Assembly (NCBI GenBank): GCA_018389105.1
Contig: JACATO010000132.1
Coordinates: 3,484,501-3,548,500 of the forward strand
DNA: 64,000 bases
Direction of reading: 5' to 3'
DNA from: Nautilus pompilius
Lineage: Eukaryota; Mollusca; Cephalopoda; Nautilida; Nautilidae
The notes below the pieces were generated by a model that had not been told where the DNA came from, did no database searches, and saw only the letters and a program-made list of their open reading frames with translations. Position numbers and translations under genes: made by a program. This document shows positions 36,063-48,581 of the stretch, piece by piece; position 1 is the first letter of the stretch, and each line of letters starts with the position of its first letter.

Positions 36063-37599
36063 ATTGTGAATTGAGGCTACACAGGAGAGCCAAAAGAAGC
36101 AGGCTGCCCGTCACGCCACCTAACTGACTATATCAGCACCACGGCCAGCTATAAACAGAAGCATAGCATTAACGTAAACAGATGGCGGCGATGGGCGTTG
36201 GAAGATGTTTACTAAGAAGTCGAGGTGCTTACAAACAGCCTCGTCTGCACTTCTTCTGGTCTCTAATCATGGTTCAGCTTCGTTATCAACAACTCCCTGT
36301 CTGGACCAAACCATTTGTCCATTCCTTTCTTTCAAACTTGTGTGAAACCCCCCTCTTTTACAGAAGAACAAACGTTTCTGTTCTCGAAAACATTAGATGC
36401 CTGTTTCTTCGACCCGGTTTGGCGAAGTGACAACGCGGTGGCGCAAATATCGGAGCTGGATGTCGTGTGTGAAATATGCTGGCAATCACTTTCAATTTCT
36501 TGCAAGCGAAACGTTTCACCATGCTGCTTAGATAAAGCCGCTGGTTTTCTTGCTTTCCTGACTAAATACTCAATTTTTCTCTCTACGTATTTGTATATTA
36601 AAAACGAAAGTGTATGCGCTCAAGCGATTTGATTTACTTTCGCTTTTATCAACCTTGCAAGTTGTAGCTTTTATTCTGTTTGGCGATTTGCTTGTTTGAT
36701 TTTGTTTTAGATAGATTTCGCGTCGTTGCCTTTTATTATACATAAGCGGTTCTCGTCAGTGCCCCGTACTTGACAGCTTAGCATTCGCTCCCGCAAACCT
36801 TTTTGGTATAACTCTTTACTTCGGCAACATTCCGCGTCTTTAGAGCCACAGAGGAGATCGGAGTTGCTATGCCACGAGTTGGTTTTGATAATTTGAAAGT
36901 AACCTCGACAATGCAAAAGTGAGACGTCCAAATGATTAAGTAGGAAGCATCAAAATCAATAGCGGCTCTAGAATAACTTTAAATCTTCCTCTTCTCTGTT
37001 TTCGAGTTAATACGTTGTTCTGCTCTTATCTACATCTTATTTTTAGTCTTTCATATTTCTGCTTATTTTGGTCATCTATTTTCATTTAAATATTTTTTTT
37101 AACTTTAGTCTATACTTTATCTCGTTTTCTTCAGGTAAATAAACAATCTATTAAATGCAATGAACAAAAACAAATCCAGCTGGAACAGATAACATTACTG
37201 CACATCAACGCAGGTAAAAAACACGTGCGCCAGGTGTAACTTTCATTAGTCTTTACCATCCTGGCTCGCACTATAAATGTGATTTGCCGACGAGTGGCTT
37301 TTTATTCGACAAGATTCTGCATCCCTTGTTTTACCACTTTATCAGTACCTGTATACCCTTTCAGACTTGGGTCTGATTTAAGTTGCAGATGCAAATTAGG
37401 TTGACCACATGGCGTAATACGTGATCTCTGCAGCACTATATATGACTTAGAAACGCACATTTGCAGCCAAATAGATATGGGGGGAGAAATACATTACAGC
37501 GCTCGAAAGAATCCTGGTAGTGGATCCACGTCTGGCAGGTACCACAGTGTGGCCAACAGTTTCGTTGGTCGGCTGTTCCAAGATTTCAGACATTTGAGC
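36063..37599. other. Non-coding stretch, no gene recognised
   Basis: Open frames of 82 and 105 codons at 36182-36632 (+) overlap in different frames and have no recognisable content. AT-rich near 37020-37190. Confidence 0.45.
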
Positions 37600-38431
37600 T
37601 CATCAGAAACGGAAAAGGGATGAGGAAAATGTTTTGTTTGAGGGAGAATTGTGGCCAAAAACAGACAGTGAGAAAAAGAGAAGAGAGGTGGTTAAGTGCG
37701 ACCACCATCAAACAACAGACCAGCTGGCAGAGACATTCAATGTAGGGCAATCAACAGCCACCTTCAGCTGTACCGTGAAGAACATTGCGATGAATGGACT
37801 GTGGCGGTAAAAGACCATTGCGTTGACAAAACTGATCACAGTTCCCAGCGGGAAGAGAGATTCGTGTGGTAAGGAATGCAGACAATGGATTAATGAGGAC
37901 TGGCGAAAAGTGATGTGGTCCGATGAGTTTTTCTTCATCCTTTTTGTACAGATGGGAGAAGACACAAATCACTCAACCTCTCTTGTGCGATCCCAACTGT
38001 CGAGGCCTCTAGTGGTAGACTCATGGTTTTCAGCATGTTTTGCTGGTACACTCCAGGCATTTTCGATTGAGTGCACCCAGCGATGCTTTATGCGTATTCT
38101 GACGGGTACGGCTGTTTCCAAGACAACAATACTCCCAATCAGAGTACGTTCAGGGCTTGAAGAACATGACGGAAATTTTCGGGCAGCTCTTAAAGGCAGA
38201 CGATCTCTAGATCTCAATCCAGTAGAGCATTTGTGGGATGAACTTGGAAACGCATTCGCCATCACTATCCTCTGCTTACCCCGTTCTATACAGTATGTTA
38301 TTATTGAGAAATAATTCTTAGGACGCTTTCCATCACCTCGTGGATTCGATACCTCGTCGTATGATGACTGTTACTCGGGCGAGGTGAAACCTGTTATTAG
38401 TTATGGGTCTTAATAAACTGGCCAGCCAGTG
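37600..38431 (+). pseudogene. Tc1-like element relic with transposase remnant
   Basis: Reads GQSTATFSCTVKNIAMNG (DNA-binding region), ECRQWINEDWRKVMWSDE (first catalytic Asp kept), in another frame FQDNNTPNQS (second Asp), then LEEHDGNFRAA and LDLNPVEHLWDEL (third acid kept). All three catalytic acids survive, but frames shift at least twice and the region between the first and second acids is rearranged. The right end reads CTGGCCAGCCAGTG followed by TA (38432-38433). The left end is uncertain, perhaps near 37545 where a similar CAGTGTGGCC occurs. Confidence 0.7.
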
Positions 38432-38523
38432 TACAATTTTTTTCAACTCCATTGAATATCTGCTGAACAAATAGGTTTTTCATCGAATACAATAAGTAAT
38501 AAAACTCGTTCATTAGTCTAATA

Positions 38524-40287
38524 CAAGGGTTGGCAACCGTTCAATGGCGGTGTGCCCGATTGCACATTGCTCCCTAAATCAAAAGGCTAAGTGTGTCGTC
38601 AACGTTAGATTACGATGAATACTTTTTGCAACCAAATAATAGATACAAATAATCTATTGTTGAATGCACATTAACTTTTATTTTAATAGTAATGCTATAC
38701 ATTATACTAATGGTATTGTACATACCACTTCAAAAGTCCATCACTTAGATTGGAAAGTCCTGGTGCATGGTGGAATCTTTACTCCTGCCTTCCTTGAGTA
38801 AGGCTTCTGAGCGATATTGTCAGTCATCAGATTCCATACGTGAAAATATCTGTTCTCAAAGGTGTGGATTCTACAGCTGAAAGCATAACAAAGGCAACCT
38901 TTTTCAAACAGTTTGTTTTTCTCAGAAAGTGATGCCCAGCAGGTCAAAGTAGAGGCCCTGGGATCTCTTTCATTGGTTTCGTGTTTAGTCTACACGTTCA
39001 TGCACCGTCCATTTCTCTTCCGGCGGGGTTTTGAACACTGTGAATTAGAGCTGTATAACAAGAAAATTAACAAAGACCACCACAGTAGTCATCACAGCAT
39101 TAAGTTGGAAAATTCAAATTTTTACCCAAAGGCTGGCTTTCTTGGTAAACAATACAGTGAAAATTTTACGTATTAGATGACCAATGTAATGATCCTGCAC
39201 AAATCTATCTTTCGCTACCATTGCAGGTGCATCATCAGTGTTTATACAAAAAAAGTTATTTTATGTCAATTCTGTGTTCAAAATGTTTGATAAAAGCTTT
39301 CATAAAATTCGTAGCTTTTGTTTTTTTTATACAGCAGTTCAAAGTTCCTTTCTTATTCCGCCTGATTCTGAAGCAAAGTATCTTGCAGTAATAACAAGAT
39401 AAGTAATAGACGACCATCTGATGCCACGCTGAAAACCTCAGTATTTTTTAATGATACAGTTTTCTGGTCTCTGACATCTACCATTTCTCTCATTTGCCAC
39501 TCATCCATTTTTTTTACAGAGACTGGCATTTTTAAAATTTGAGACAAGGGCAAGTCTTTTCTTTGGCAAATCATTGAACAAACTGCTCGGAGGTACCGAG
39601 AATTGTTTCTTTTGCAATGCACAGTGCAGTCTTGTAGCTTCCTTCTGTAACCTGATTTTTGTACTGCTTTTTCAATCACCTCTGTTTTATCAGATTCATC
39701 TGAAAATGTCTTTGTACAATTGATGGACGTCACACGACACTTTCACAACAGAAAGCACAAATCACGCGATCCTTGGGCACAAATCCAAATTGGGCTGTCC
39801 ATGTAGCTTGAAATGAATGTACATCTAATCTAGCTTTCTTTTGAACCGGCATTTTTAAAAATTGCAGTTTTTGTCTGGAGGCAAGATTAATATACGACTC
39901 GGTGTAAGAACATACATAAACAAGACTCGGTAGACGCTATTGGCTGCTCCTTTTATATATCTCGCCGACTTCCGTTCACCAGTTGACACGAATCACTGCA
40001 TGGCGTCCGGTTTTTCAGCCGTCGGTTGACATGCTATCACACCTCAGTCCCGCTCGAGCCGTTAAGTAACCATGTAACGTCCGGTTTTCGGTCGCCATTC
40101 ATCACACCTGCCAGCATGCTGCCGCACACATGATCGTTCACTACCCACTGATTTTTCGTACTCAAAATCATTCAGTGTTTAGTGAGATCTGTTCTAGCAC
40201 TAGAGGGTCATGGTGACATGTTGCCACAGAACAGCTGGGGTGGAGACGTTCAAAATACTGCTATGGGCCGAACTTCGCTCAACCCTG
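38524..40287 (-). mobile_element. hAT-like element with BED-finger gene
   Basis: The ends are CAAGGGTTGGCAACC on the left and GCTCAACCCTG on the right, a weak inverted repeat of the CAGGGTT type common in hAT elements. No clear 8-bp duplication is visible. It holds a minus-strand BED zinc-finger gene remnant starting at 39852. The size, about 1.76 kb, is shorter than complete hAT elements, so internal loss is likely. Confidence 0.5.
39353..39852 (-). pseudogene. BED zinc-finger / hAT transposase N-terminal remnant
   Basis: The minus-strand ATG at 39852 reads MPVQKKARLDVHSFQATW, then FGFVPKDRVICAFCCESVV. After a stop in the finger it continues with RPSIVQRHF, giving the C-x2-C ... H arrangement of a BED finger (DNA binding). 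The frame then shifts into a 126-codon open frame (39733-39353) with ICQRKDLPLSQILK and VASDGRL, compatible with the helical and early RNase-H-fold regions of ZBED5/GTF2IRD2-like hAT proteins (weak). The catalytic core is not recognisable further on. Confidence 0.55.
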
Positions 40288-41610
40288 CTGTAGCATTTAA
40301 AAATGTGATCCCAGATTGCAGATCCCCGATTTAGTAGATGCAAGGAGGCAAGAGCCACCATGGCTTACGAAGGGGTCCCCAGAAAAGAGAAAGGATTACC
40401 AATACGGTTCTTGGGTCGTTTTATTATTCCAATAGCTTATTAATTACACTAAATTAAAATGCTATTACAAAACAAATATTTTCTGGTATCCAAGCGGGCT
40501 GGAATCTTAACCGAGTATTAATTTATAACCCCTAGTATTGTTATTTTTTTTAAAAAAAAAGGTTTCTGTCCACAAATGTAGGATCCAAAATTATTTTGAA
40601 ACCTATATTACTTTAATTATTCTTTAATAGTAAAAACCATGTTCTTGTTCCTTTTTTTAGATTTTCCGCTTTTAGTAATTTAAAATATAATAAGTTAGAA
40701 TAATATTACTTTGTATCTAGGTAAATTCAGTCCCTACCAAAGAATTTAGAGTGCCCGTTTGTTACCAGACCAGAGCAGACCTTTGTGGAGAACTGGCCGT
40801 CCGACAGATGTCGCACGCTGTCACTGCTTATCTTCCGGCGGCGTCACTTGCTTATTCTGTCTCGCGGTAGAGTCTCGTCCCGTAACAAAACACCCCGCGT
40901 GCCCGGTTCTCCGTACTATGAATGTGTTTTTTTTTTTAAGCCTGTGAAAGCTGCAGTACAGTAAACAAAGGAATAACCTGTTTATCGTAGCTCCGCTGGT
41001 ATCCGCTGAGGAGAGCTTAGCACCTTTGAAAGTCACGCTCAAATCGCGAGAAGACGCGATGCTGTTTACCATCCATACTGCATTTCCAACAGTTCGCCGT
41101 ATATATTCTCTGTATTATTGGCGGAATGTACAATGACAATAAATATGGTTCCAGATGCCAGGTTTTTGTTGTTTTTTGTGTAGAATGTTTTGCTTTAAAC
41201 AGCGAGACCATTTTTTTACTGAAACAAATTACAACAGATATCGGGCTACTAAACAATGGACGTGGGCTGCTGTAACCGCCAGAGGGAGTCCTCGGTGTTC
41301 TGTCGCCTCTTGAAATTTACAACGTCGCTGCACACGCATGTAAATGAAGGCGCTCCTAGTTTTATTTTATTTGCTTCCGTACTACCGGACTGTTTTTTGG
41401 GTGCATGCGTTTAGATCTGGCTCAGACAGAAAATCTATCCAACATATGCTCAAGGTATAATGGATGTTGGCCATCTAGTTTAAAGCGCAGTGCGACGTTT
41501 TATGTAACAAACAAGGCGATTTCAGGAAATCTCTGCTAAAGCTCTATCCGGCAACGGCTGCATATCCGGGACATGGATTATTGACGCAATAGCTTGGATG
41601 TGAAGAGTTG
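40288..41610. other. Non-coding stretch, no gene recognised
   Basis: No gene. AT-rich at 40430-40720, with short T8/A9 runs near 40550. Confidence 0.5.
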
Positions 41611-41758
41611 TCGAGAGAGAGAGAGAGAGAGAGATCACGTCAGTACAGAGAGAGATGACGTCAGCACAGAGAGAGAGAGAGAGAGAAGAGAGAGATCACG
41701 TCAGTACAGAGAGAGATGACGTCAGCACAGAGAGAGAGAGAGAGGAGAGAGAGAGAAA
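41611..41758. repeat. GA minisatellite, 61-bp unit, with CRE octamers
   Basis: The unit is (GA)n, ATCACGTCAGTACA, GAGAGAGA, TGACGTCAGCACA, (GA)n. TCACGTCA starts at 41635 and 41696 and TGACGTCA at 41656 and 41717, so the period is 61 bp. TGACGTCA is the palindromic CRE consensus. Confidence 0.9.
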
Positions 41759-44640
41759 GTTGCCCCGGCTAGCTAGCGACATGGATATTTCTGAGCAGAG
41801 CCCGTCCCACCGTTTGGTTGGGGCCAGAATGACTGTTAGATGGACCGGTTTCAATATTAGCCGTGTACTCGATTACCGTGTGGCAAAAAACGAACTTCCT
41901 TCCCGTTGCCTCGGTAAAAGAAAGTTAATCAGTTCAGATGAACGGAAATATACCGCGTGTAATGGAACTTAAAATTGAAGCGTTCCTATCCTTTTAAAAA
42001 AAATAATTAATTTTTTTTTAAATCTGAAATAATTAAAATCATTTCTCAAGATTATTAAAAGAAACGTTGCTATTTTGCATAATTCTTGTAAGAGACGGTG
42101 TCGCTTGGGATGTCGGCTAGCGTTACTGATATCTGATAAAAGGAGATTTCTGGCGTCTAAGTTCGACAGGGAACTGGTTTCAGTCATTTCTCAATTCGTT
42201 CTCTCTGATGTTCTAAGCAGCATCGATTGGAAGCTGAGACAATCCAGGCTGCTAAACGCCCACAAGTGGATAATAAAAGGATGTAGAGAGAAAAAATGGC
42301 GCAAGAAATACACTTCGGTTATTAATGAAGAACTTAGAACGTGCACCTGAGCAGATGGTTGCGGTGAGTTCAGCAGAGCTAAGCGTTTGGGCGAAGTGAC
42401 GATCGCAGCGTTCGGTTTTAGGCTCTGTTCATATTTACCTGGTTGATGTTGTAGGGTTCCAGCCGGAGACAACAGATTAAAGAAAAAAAAGATGATGAAA
42501 GCGAAAGCTAACTCAGATGAACCCGGACGGGCTGAAGCTGGCAGTGGAATGGAAAGCGGAACACGACATTAAACAGGCGAATAGAAGCTGGGAGAAGGAA
42601 AAGATTAAGAAATTAAGTTAAATGGCGTTCATTTGGATCAGAAGACGGCAGACAATTATTATCCATAACAAGACTTAAGTGCGGAAGGATGAGTTCCGCC
42701 TGGCAAGGAAGCAGCAGGTTGCTGGAGCTAGGCTTGGTATCTGAGGTTATTACACTTCCGCCGCATCTCCAAAGTGCTGCTGGAATCCCTATTAAGACAA
42801 ACTCAAAGGTGCGGGCGGACAAACTGTTTTGAAAGGCTTCGGACTGGAAATTATTTCTTTAATGTAAGAATTGAATTCGAGTGGCATAGGATAGAGAGAA
42901 CTGCGGCGTCGGCCGAACCATGGAGCGAGCTATCGTCATCTATCGGAAAGACCCCCATCTCCCGCCTTAAGAGAACTCTCGGTCCGGGCCAGATAATTAT
43001 CAGTCGTTCGCTTATTCAATAGCATTTTGAGTGGAAAAAATGGCTGAAGTCAGTTATTAGGCGGCAATGATTACAAACAGGCAGCGAAAATTCAGTCGAA
43101 ATCCGCGCGGGTTATTATTATTACCTCCCCTTATTTCGAGCGATGTACCGCGCGAGGTCGCTCTCCTCCCAGAGAGTATAAGCCGCTCCGAAATGTATGG
43201 AAGCGAACGATAAATTGTGGAAAATAAATAAATAGCAATAATTAAAACAACAAATATGAATAATTTAATACGGTGTTAAAATAAAATAGAAAAACCCGCC
43301 TCTTCCCCAAGAGAGAGAGAGAGAGAGAGAGAGAGCTGGATCAGATCTTATCCCGAAATATAAGTGGGATGTGGGAAATGTATTTATTTTTTTATAATTC
43401 GTTCGAAAAGTTTTAAAAGTTAAGCTTTTTAAGTAATTTGAAAGCGATTTTTCACCAGTTCGTTGTTTTTATTTTGTTCAGTTGAACAATATGCGAAATA
43501 ATCCGAATTGTGTCGGGCGGATGCAGCAGCGAGATAAATGAACTGGTCGGCTGTTCACGCGATCGAAGACAGAATTCCACGCGTTGAATGGGAACCGCTT
43601 CTCTCCCCCCCCCCTTTCTGGTTTATATAAAGCGATCTGAGTAGAAACGCTGTTGCTTTCTTACTTGTCTCAGCTGCTTGTCGAGCTATAATTAAATTTC
43701 TTTATAAATCTTAAAACTTCAATTTTTTCATTAAATTTAAATTGATTACAAACAAACACGGCAGTAAGCTTGGTCGGGAGCAATTTGCAACGACGTGAAA
43801 AGTAACGATGTCTTTAATTGTACATAATTTCTGTTAATGCACAGAAAAGAAGCGGGGGTTTATGGCTGTTAGTTCCGGTCCGCTGAAACCTGACATAACA
43901 GACCAGTGCGGCGAGCAGAGTTAGACCGAAACAAGAAGTCCGCCATTTATAAGTGTCACACATCGGAATGTCCCCTCCATCTGCAGCTTTGTAATTAATT
44001 CATCGCATCTGCTAATAAATCTCTTTCTCTTACGAAACCGAGGGAATGAAAATTGAGCCTGACGATCTCAAAGACTTTAAGCGTAAAGCAAAAAAAAAAT
44101 TTTTTTTTTTTTTCATTTTTACTGCTTTACTCTGTTAACTCGTAGTGATTAAAATGCCGTAAAGCCAACGAAGAATGGACTGGTGCCTTACCTATTATTC
44201 CAGCTTTTGCATCACGTGCTTTTTTCCGTATTATTGGTTCTTGGAAGGTTTAGATGACAGTGGCATCACCAGCCGACCGAGACCTGGAAAGACTTTTCAA
44301 GCGTTTACACTCTGTTAGACAGCTCCCTCAAAAACAGGCCCATCTGGATTTTCAGACGTTTAGACAGCCCGACCAACTTCCCATTATACCATCTCACAGA
44401 AAGATTTCACCGTTTCATGAAACACGTGGTTCAAAAACAAGGCGGACAAAGCTGAAGGGAGTCGTTCTCTACAAACTATGGATCAACAGAAAGGAGCAGG
44501 CTGGTACTGCAACCAGACTCTAGACAAGACCGGAAAATACCTACTTTATTTAGTAAAACAAAAACCATCATTCAGACAGTAAAGGCTTTTTACAAAATGA
44601 TTGTATATAATATACTTTGTTGTGTTCCAAAGAAAACAAA
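41759..44640. other. Non-coding stretch, no gene recognised
   Basis: No supported gene; frames of up to 105 codons on both strands without known domains. (GA)n at 43312-43336; an A9/T14 inverted homopolymer pair at 44091-44114. CpG-containing, homeodomain-site-like part at 43060-43280. Confidence 0.5.
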
Positions 44641-44683
44641 CATTATTATTATTATTATTATTATTTTATTATTATTATTATTA

Positions 44684-44743
<60 letters not shown>

Positions 44744-44765
44744 GTAATTAATTATTATTATTATT
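44641..44765. repeat. (ATT)n microsatellite
   Basis: Trinucleotide ATT repeat, about 40 units with small interruptions. Confidence 0.97.
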
Positions 44766-47624
44766 CAATATAAAATCCTCTTTAATACCAAACGACCTGG
44801 TACAGGAAACGGTTTATATTACATACAAAACAAACAAACATACACCGCATTTGTATTGTTGTTAATTTCTGAGCAATTCCGAGGGTGGCCAAGAGAGTTA
44901 CTTTCTCACCGGTGTGTTACCTTCCTTGAATGCCTAAGTACTTTATTTATGTTGCATGCTGATCGATGCGGACTAAAGCAAATCCAATTCTTTGATAGAT
45001 CGTGCGGCAAGGCCAACAAAATCTGTCTGGAAAATGTCATTTCGAGTAAATGGAAGTCCAATGACGTGACGTGGCCGTATTGTAACCGTGTCGCTCTCGT
45101 CCGTGGAGAGAATCGCTCGACTAGATCGGAGACAAGCTTGACGATGGTGGTCGCGCCTCGGCTACCCGCTACAAAGTGTTTCCTGTCCTGTGCCACAAAC
45201 AGGGAGACGAAGGGGGCGGAACGTTAATACGGAAATCTCTACTGGAACTTCTCACTTTTTAGGATGCAGGAGGAAAGCACCTATGCTAAATCAGAAATCG
45301 AAGTCTGACCGTCGAGTTTGGCAGCCAAGTAGCATTACCAAGACGACGGGTGCCGCCTACAGACGGAGAAAGTTTGGAATTAAAAAAAAAAAAGAATTTC
45401 GGCGAGGAAAATATGACGTAGTTATGAAAGCACCAACTCGTGGTGTCTATTTTCAAAAAGACGTTTCCGACAACGGAACAGGCTGAATGAACCAAGCGGT
45501 TGGTTAACTCGATGTGTACTAGTAGCTAAGAAGCTGAAGGACTTATTCGAACATAAACCGGGTAGACGTAGCCACTGCAGAGATAGCAGGCGGGCGGACG
45601 AATCTTCTCCGCCGATCTTCACTTTTACGAATAAAAAACTGCAGGCGACTGCCAGCATCTTGTATTAGGTGATTTTTCCTGGCAGCCGCACAGTAAAACG
45701 ACAGCAACTCGCTTTAGTGACCAAACCAGGCTCGATTCGGGCAATTCAGCTTGGAAAACGAAAACGTTCCACGGTGCGCAGTTCATGTTGCTGATACGAT
45801 GGATTAAAAATGAATAATAAAAATAATTTCCCGAAAATACAGCAGACAAAAGCCCTATTTTTAATTTTCAGGACGCATTTCAGAAAATTCTAATATATCG
45901 TATAATCAAAAGAACAAAGATTAGTTGTGAAATCAAAGCAGGGAGAAGGAGACGGATGCTTATATTTCATAACGGCGATGTTAACTGGCAGAGAAACAAC
46001 GAGAAGTATCCGGATAACCGCTCATTTCGCCCTCTGTGGGTTTACTTTCTCACGGATGTTCATTCTAATGAAATAGATAAAATTTCAATTCTGAGTTTAA
46101 GGTGTTTTAACATGAAATTTGCATTGTGACATGACCAGACATTTGCACGTTTGTGCCTCATTCTATATTCCAAAACTATTAGTTTGCAAAAGGCTTTAAA
46201 ATGACTCTTTTATATAATACAAATGCAATGCAACAATGGATCGTCCTCTTACGAACTAATCAGCCCCAAAGGTACAAATGTTTCCTTTGATAACCATGTG
46301 ATCAATGACCATCCTTCAAAACTAGATCTTGTATCACCGGCACGTCGTCGTTATACCACTATCGTCTCGATCGCAGGATCATTACCTGTCATGGTGAACA
46401 TTTAATTGTAGACACAAATAAAAGATTTTTGAGCATCTTTTCAATGTATTAAATCGGTAGCGAATAAGTCGTCCATCTTCGTTTTTCAGATCGTTTTCAC
46501 GCTTGTTAACGAATCTCGTCTATTAATAGTAACAGGAGCACCAGATTCGAGGAGGAGGGGGAGTAGGACTGCCTATCAAGTATTGAAGAGGGGGAGGAGA
46601 GGTCACTGCCACAACCAATATTTATTGCTTATTGATACGAAAATGAAGTACCCGATTTTGCCTGGCAAGTGCTTGGAGTCGATTTTAGCTTTGTTGTGCG
46701 GGCGAGCCCATTGACAGCTGATTAATATTGAGCTTTCACGATGGTCAGATGCTATCCCACCGTATATACGACGAACTGCTTGTTCTTTTCTAAAAGATGG
46801 CTACAATATAAAAGAAATCTTCCGGCATAGCTGGCTAAAACTATAATGGTGCGCGTTGTAAAATCAGTGATGCGACTGCACGCGCAAGCTGCTTCTTAAA
46901 TGTTCACGTGATACGGAAGTGTGTAAGTTGGTAGTAAGGGCGATAACAAATAGATACCAGGTCTTTTTTGAAGCGCCATGCAGTATTCGTTTTGGAAACT
47001 AAACCTAACGTTAAAGGGAGCGGCAGTTATTCTGGAGATACAGAGACACGACAAGCGCCACCGACTCCAGTTCAGCGGGGAGAAGAGGATTGGAGTGCCT
47101 ACCTTCACATGCAGTGATCAGCAGAAGGTACGGGTGGGCTAGCGCGCCTCGACACAGAACCCTAAAACGGAAACAGGCGACAGAGCGTCTTACAGATTTG
47201 TTGCGAAGGAGCCCATAGTTGGTGCCTCGTAAAACAGAAAAGAAAGCTTTGTACGCCGAGTGTCGGCCTGACAGGGTTAAAGAAAAACTGTTTTTTTTGT
47301 TGTTGCTAAATGTGGAGATGGCGCATTTATTTGGAATGGCTCGAGTAACTGGAGCAGTTGTCTCCGGGTGGTGGCGGGAGAAAGCACCCGCAGAGTACTT
47401 ACTCGCATCAGTCGAATGGAATAGAACTGCAGCAAGACAAAGATGCCAAGTGAGCTACAAACGGCTTCTCTTTCTCGGAGAACCTCATACGGCAAAGATG
47501 GCTGGTGGTCGGCAGACGTGAGAATGACGAAAGCAACCTCCAGAAGATATTCGAGTCCCCCCCCCAGTAGACCACAAACTTCACATAAAATTAAGCAAGG
47601 GATTAGAAAAGGGCATGGGTATAC
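44766..47624. other. Non-coding stretch, no gene recognised
   Basis: Frames of 96-123 codons at 44856-45486 on both strands overlap and are unrecognised. No repeats of note. Confidence 0.5.
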
Positions 47625-48581
47625 TTGGCGCTGCCGTCAATGAATAGACAAAGGAATAGATCTCAGGAAAAGTCAGTCGGTCAGAAGACTGGAGACTGGA
47701 GGAGAGACGCGCAAACCCGGGCTCCGTGTGAAGAGCATCAAGGATGTTTTGCTACGAATGGACTCGGGACTAAAAACATCGCGGAAAATCACACGGGGAG
47801 CGCCATTGTACCAACTGAAAAGATTTCTCGCATCGTGCGTCTCCGATCAAAAACGAAAACCCAAACCCCTTTATCAGGCCATCGCTTAAATCGCAGCCTT
47901 GATCTTGTTTTTCAAGCAGCCGCAAAGAGCTGTCTAATTATCAAACGGCCACTAGACGCCGTTCATGGAGTCCGTGGCAAAATCCACTTCTCTTTTAAAG
48001 GATTATCCTATCTGACACCGTCCATGCATCATTCCTATCACGGTCCTACTTTGCCGAAGCCTCTCTATGAGACTGGGTTGACAACCAGCCATCAGCGATG
48101 CTCGATAATTATCGGGCTACCCTCAACACACTCGACGCTATTGCTTCTGAAGGTAGTGAAAGGAAAAGATGCGGGTTGGGGGAGGAAAGCTTCACGACTA
48201 ATTTCTCTCGAGGAGAAGTTTGATACTTCTTCTGGAGTAAAAGTGTGGTTCAGTGTATTTCAGTCCAGGGAAATGGCAAGGGTTTGGCAATCAAAGAGCT
48301 GCAGAAACTGCTGCCGCCGTTCTCCGTGGCACCTTTCTGGGTTTCTTGAGAAACCTGTGGATTTCGCAAACAGTCGAACAATCCCACGGTCACCGCCAAA
48401 AATACGGATGAGAGACAACCAAGACGAATCGATGATGGAAGTTCATCTCATACATTTAAAGATCTCGAAGAATACTTCCGCATACAATTTTTCCAAACTC
48501 TCGACGCTGTTGTCTATAAAATGGATGGGAGATTTAATCGAAAAACTCTGTAAGTACCTAGTCAGATCGAGAATCTTGTAA
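47625..48581 (+). other. Longest open frame, 318 codons, unrecognised
   Basis: An uninterrupted frame whose first codon is TTG (the listed start is not an ATG; the first in-frame ATG is MNRQRNR a few codons in). It is rich in Ser, Arg, Lys and Leu, basic throughout, and has no signal peptide, membrane segment or domain I know. Internal stretches such as RNCCRRSPWHLSGF are not motif-like. It is long for chance at this base composition, but I see no splice structure or codon evidence that makes it a gene. It could be an eroded repeat, part of an exon, or chance. Confidence 0.2.

Noticed and set aside
44856..45486. Overlapping frames of 123, 96 and 98 codons on both strands
   Set aside because: Mutually overlapping, unrecognised, and within chance expectation in a CpG-containing stretch.
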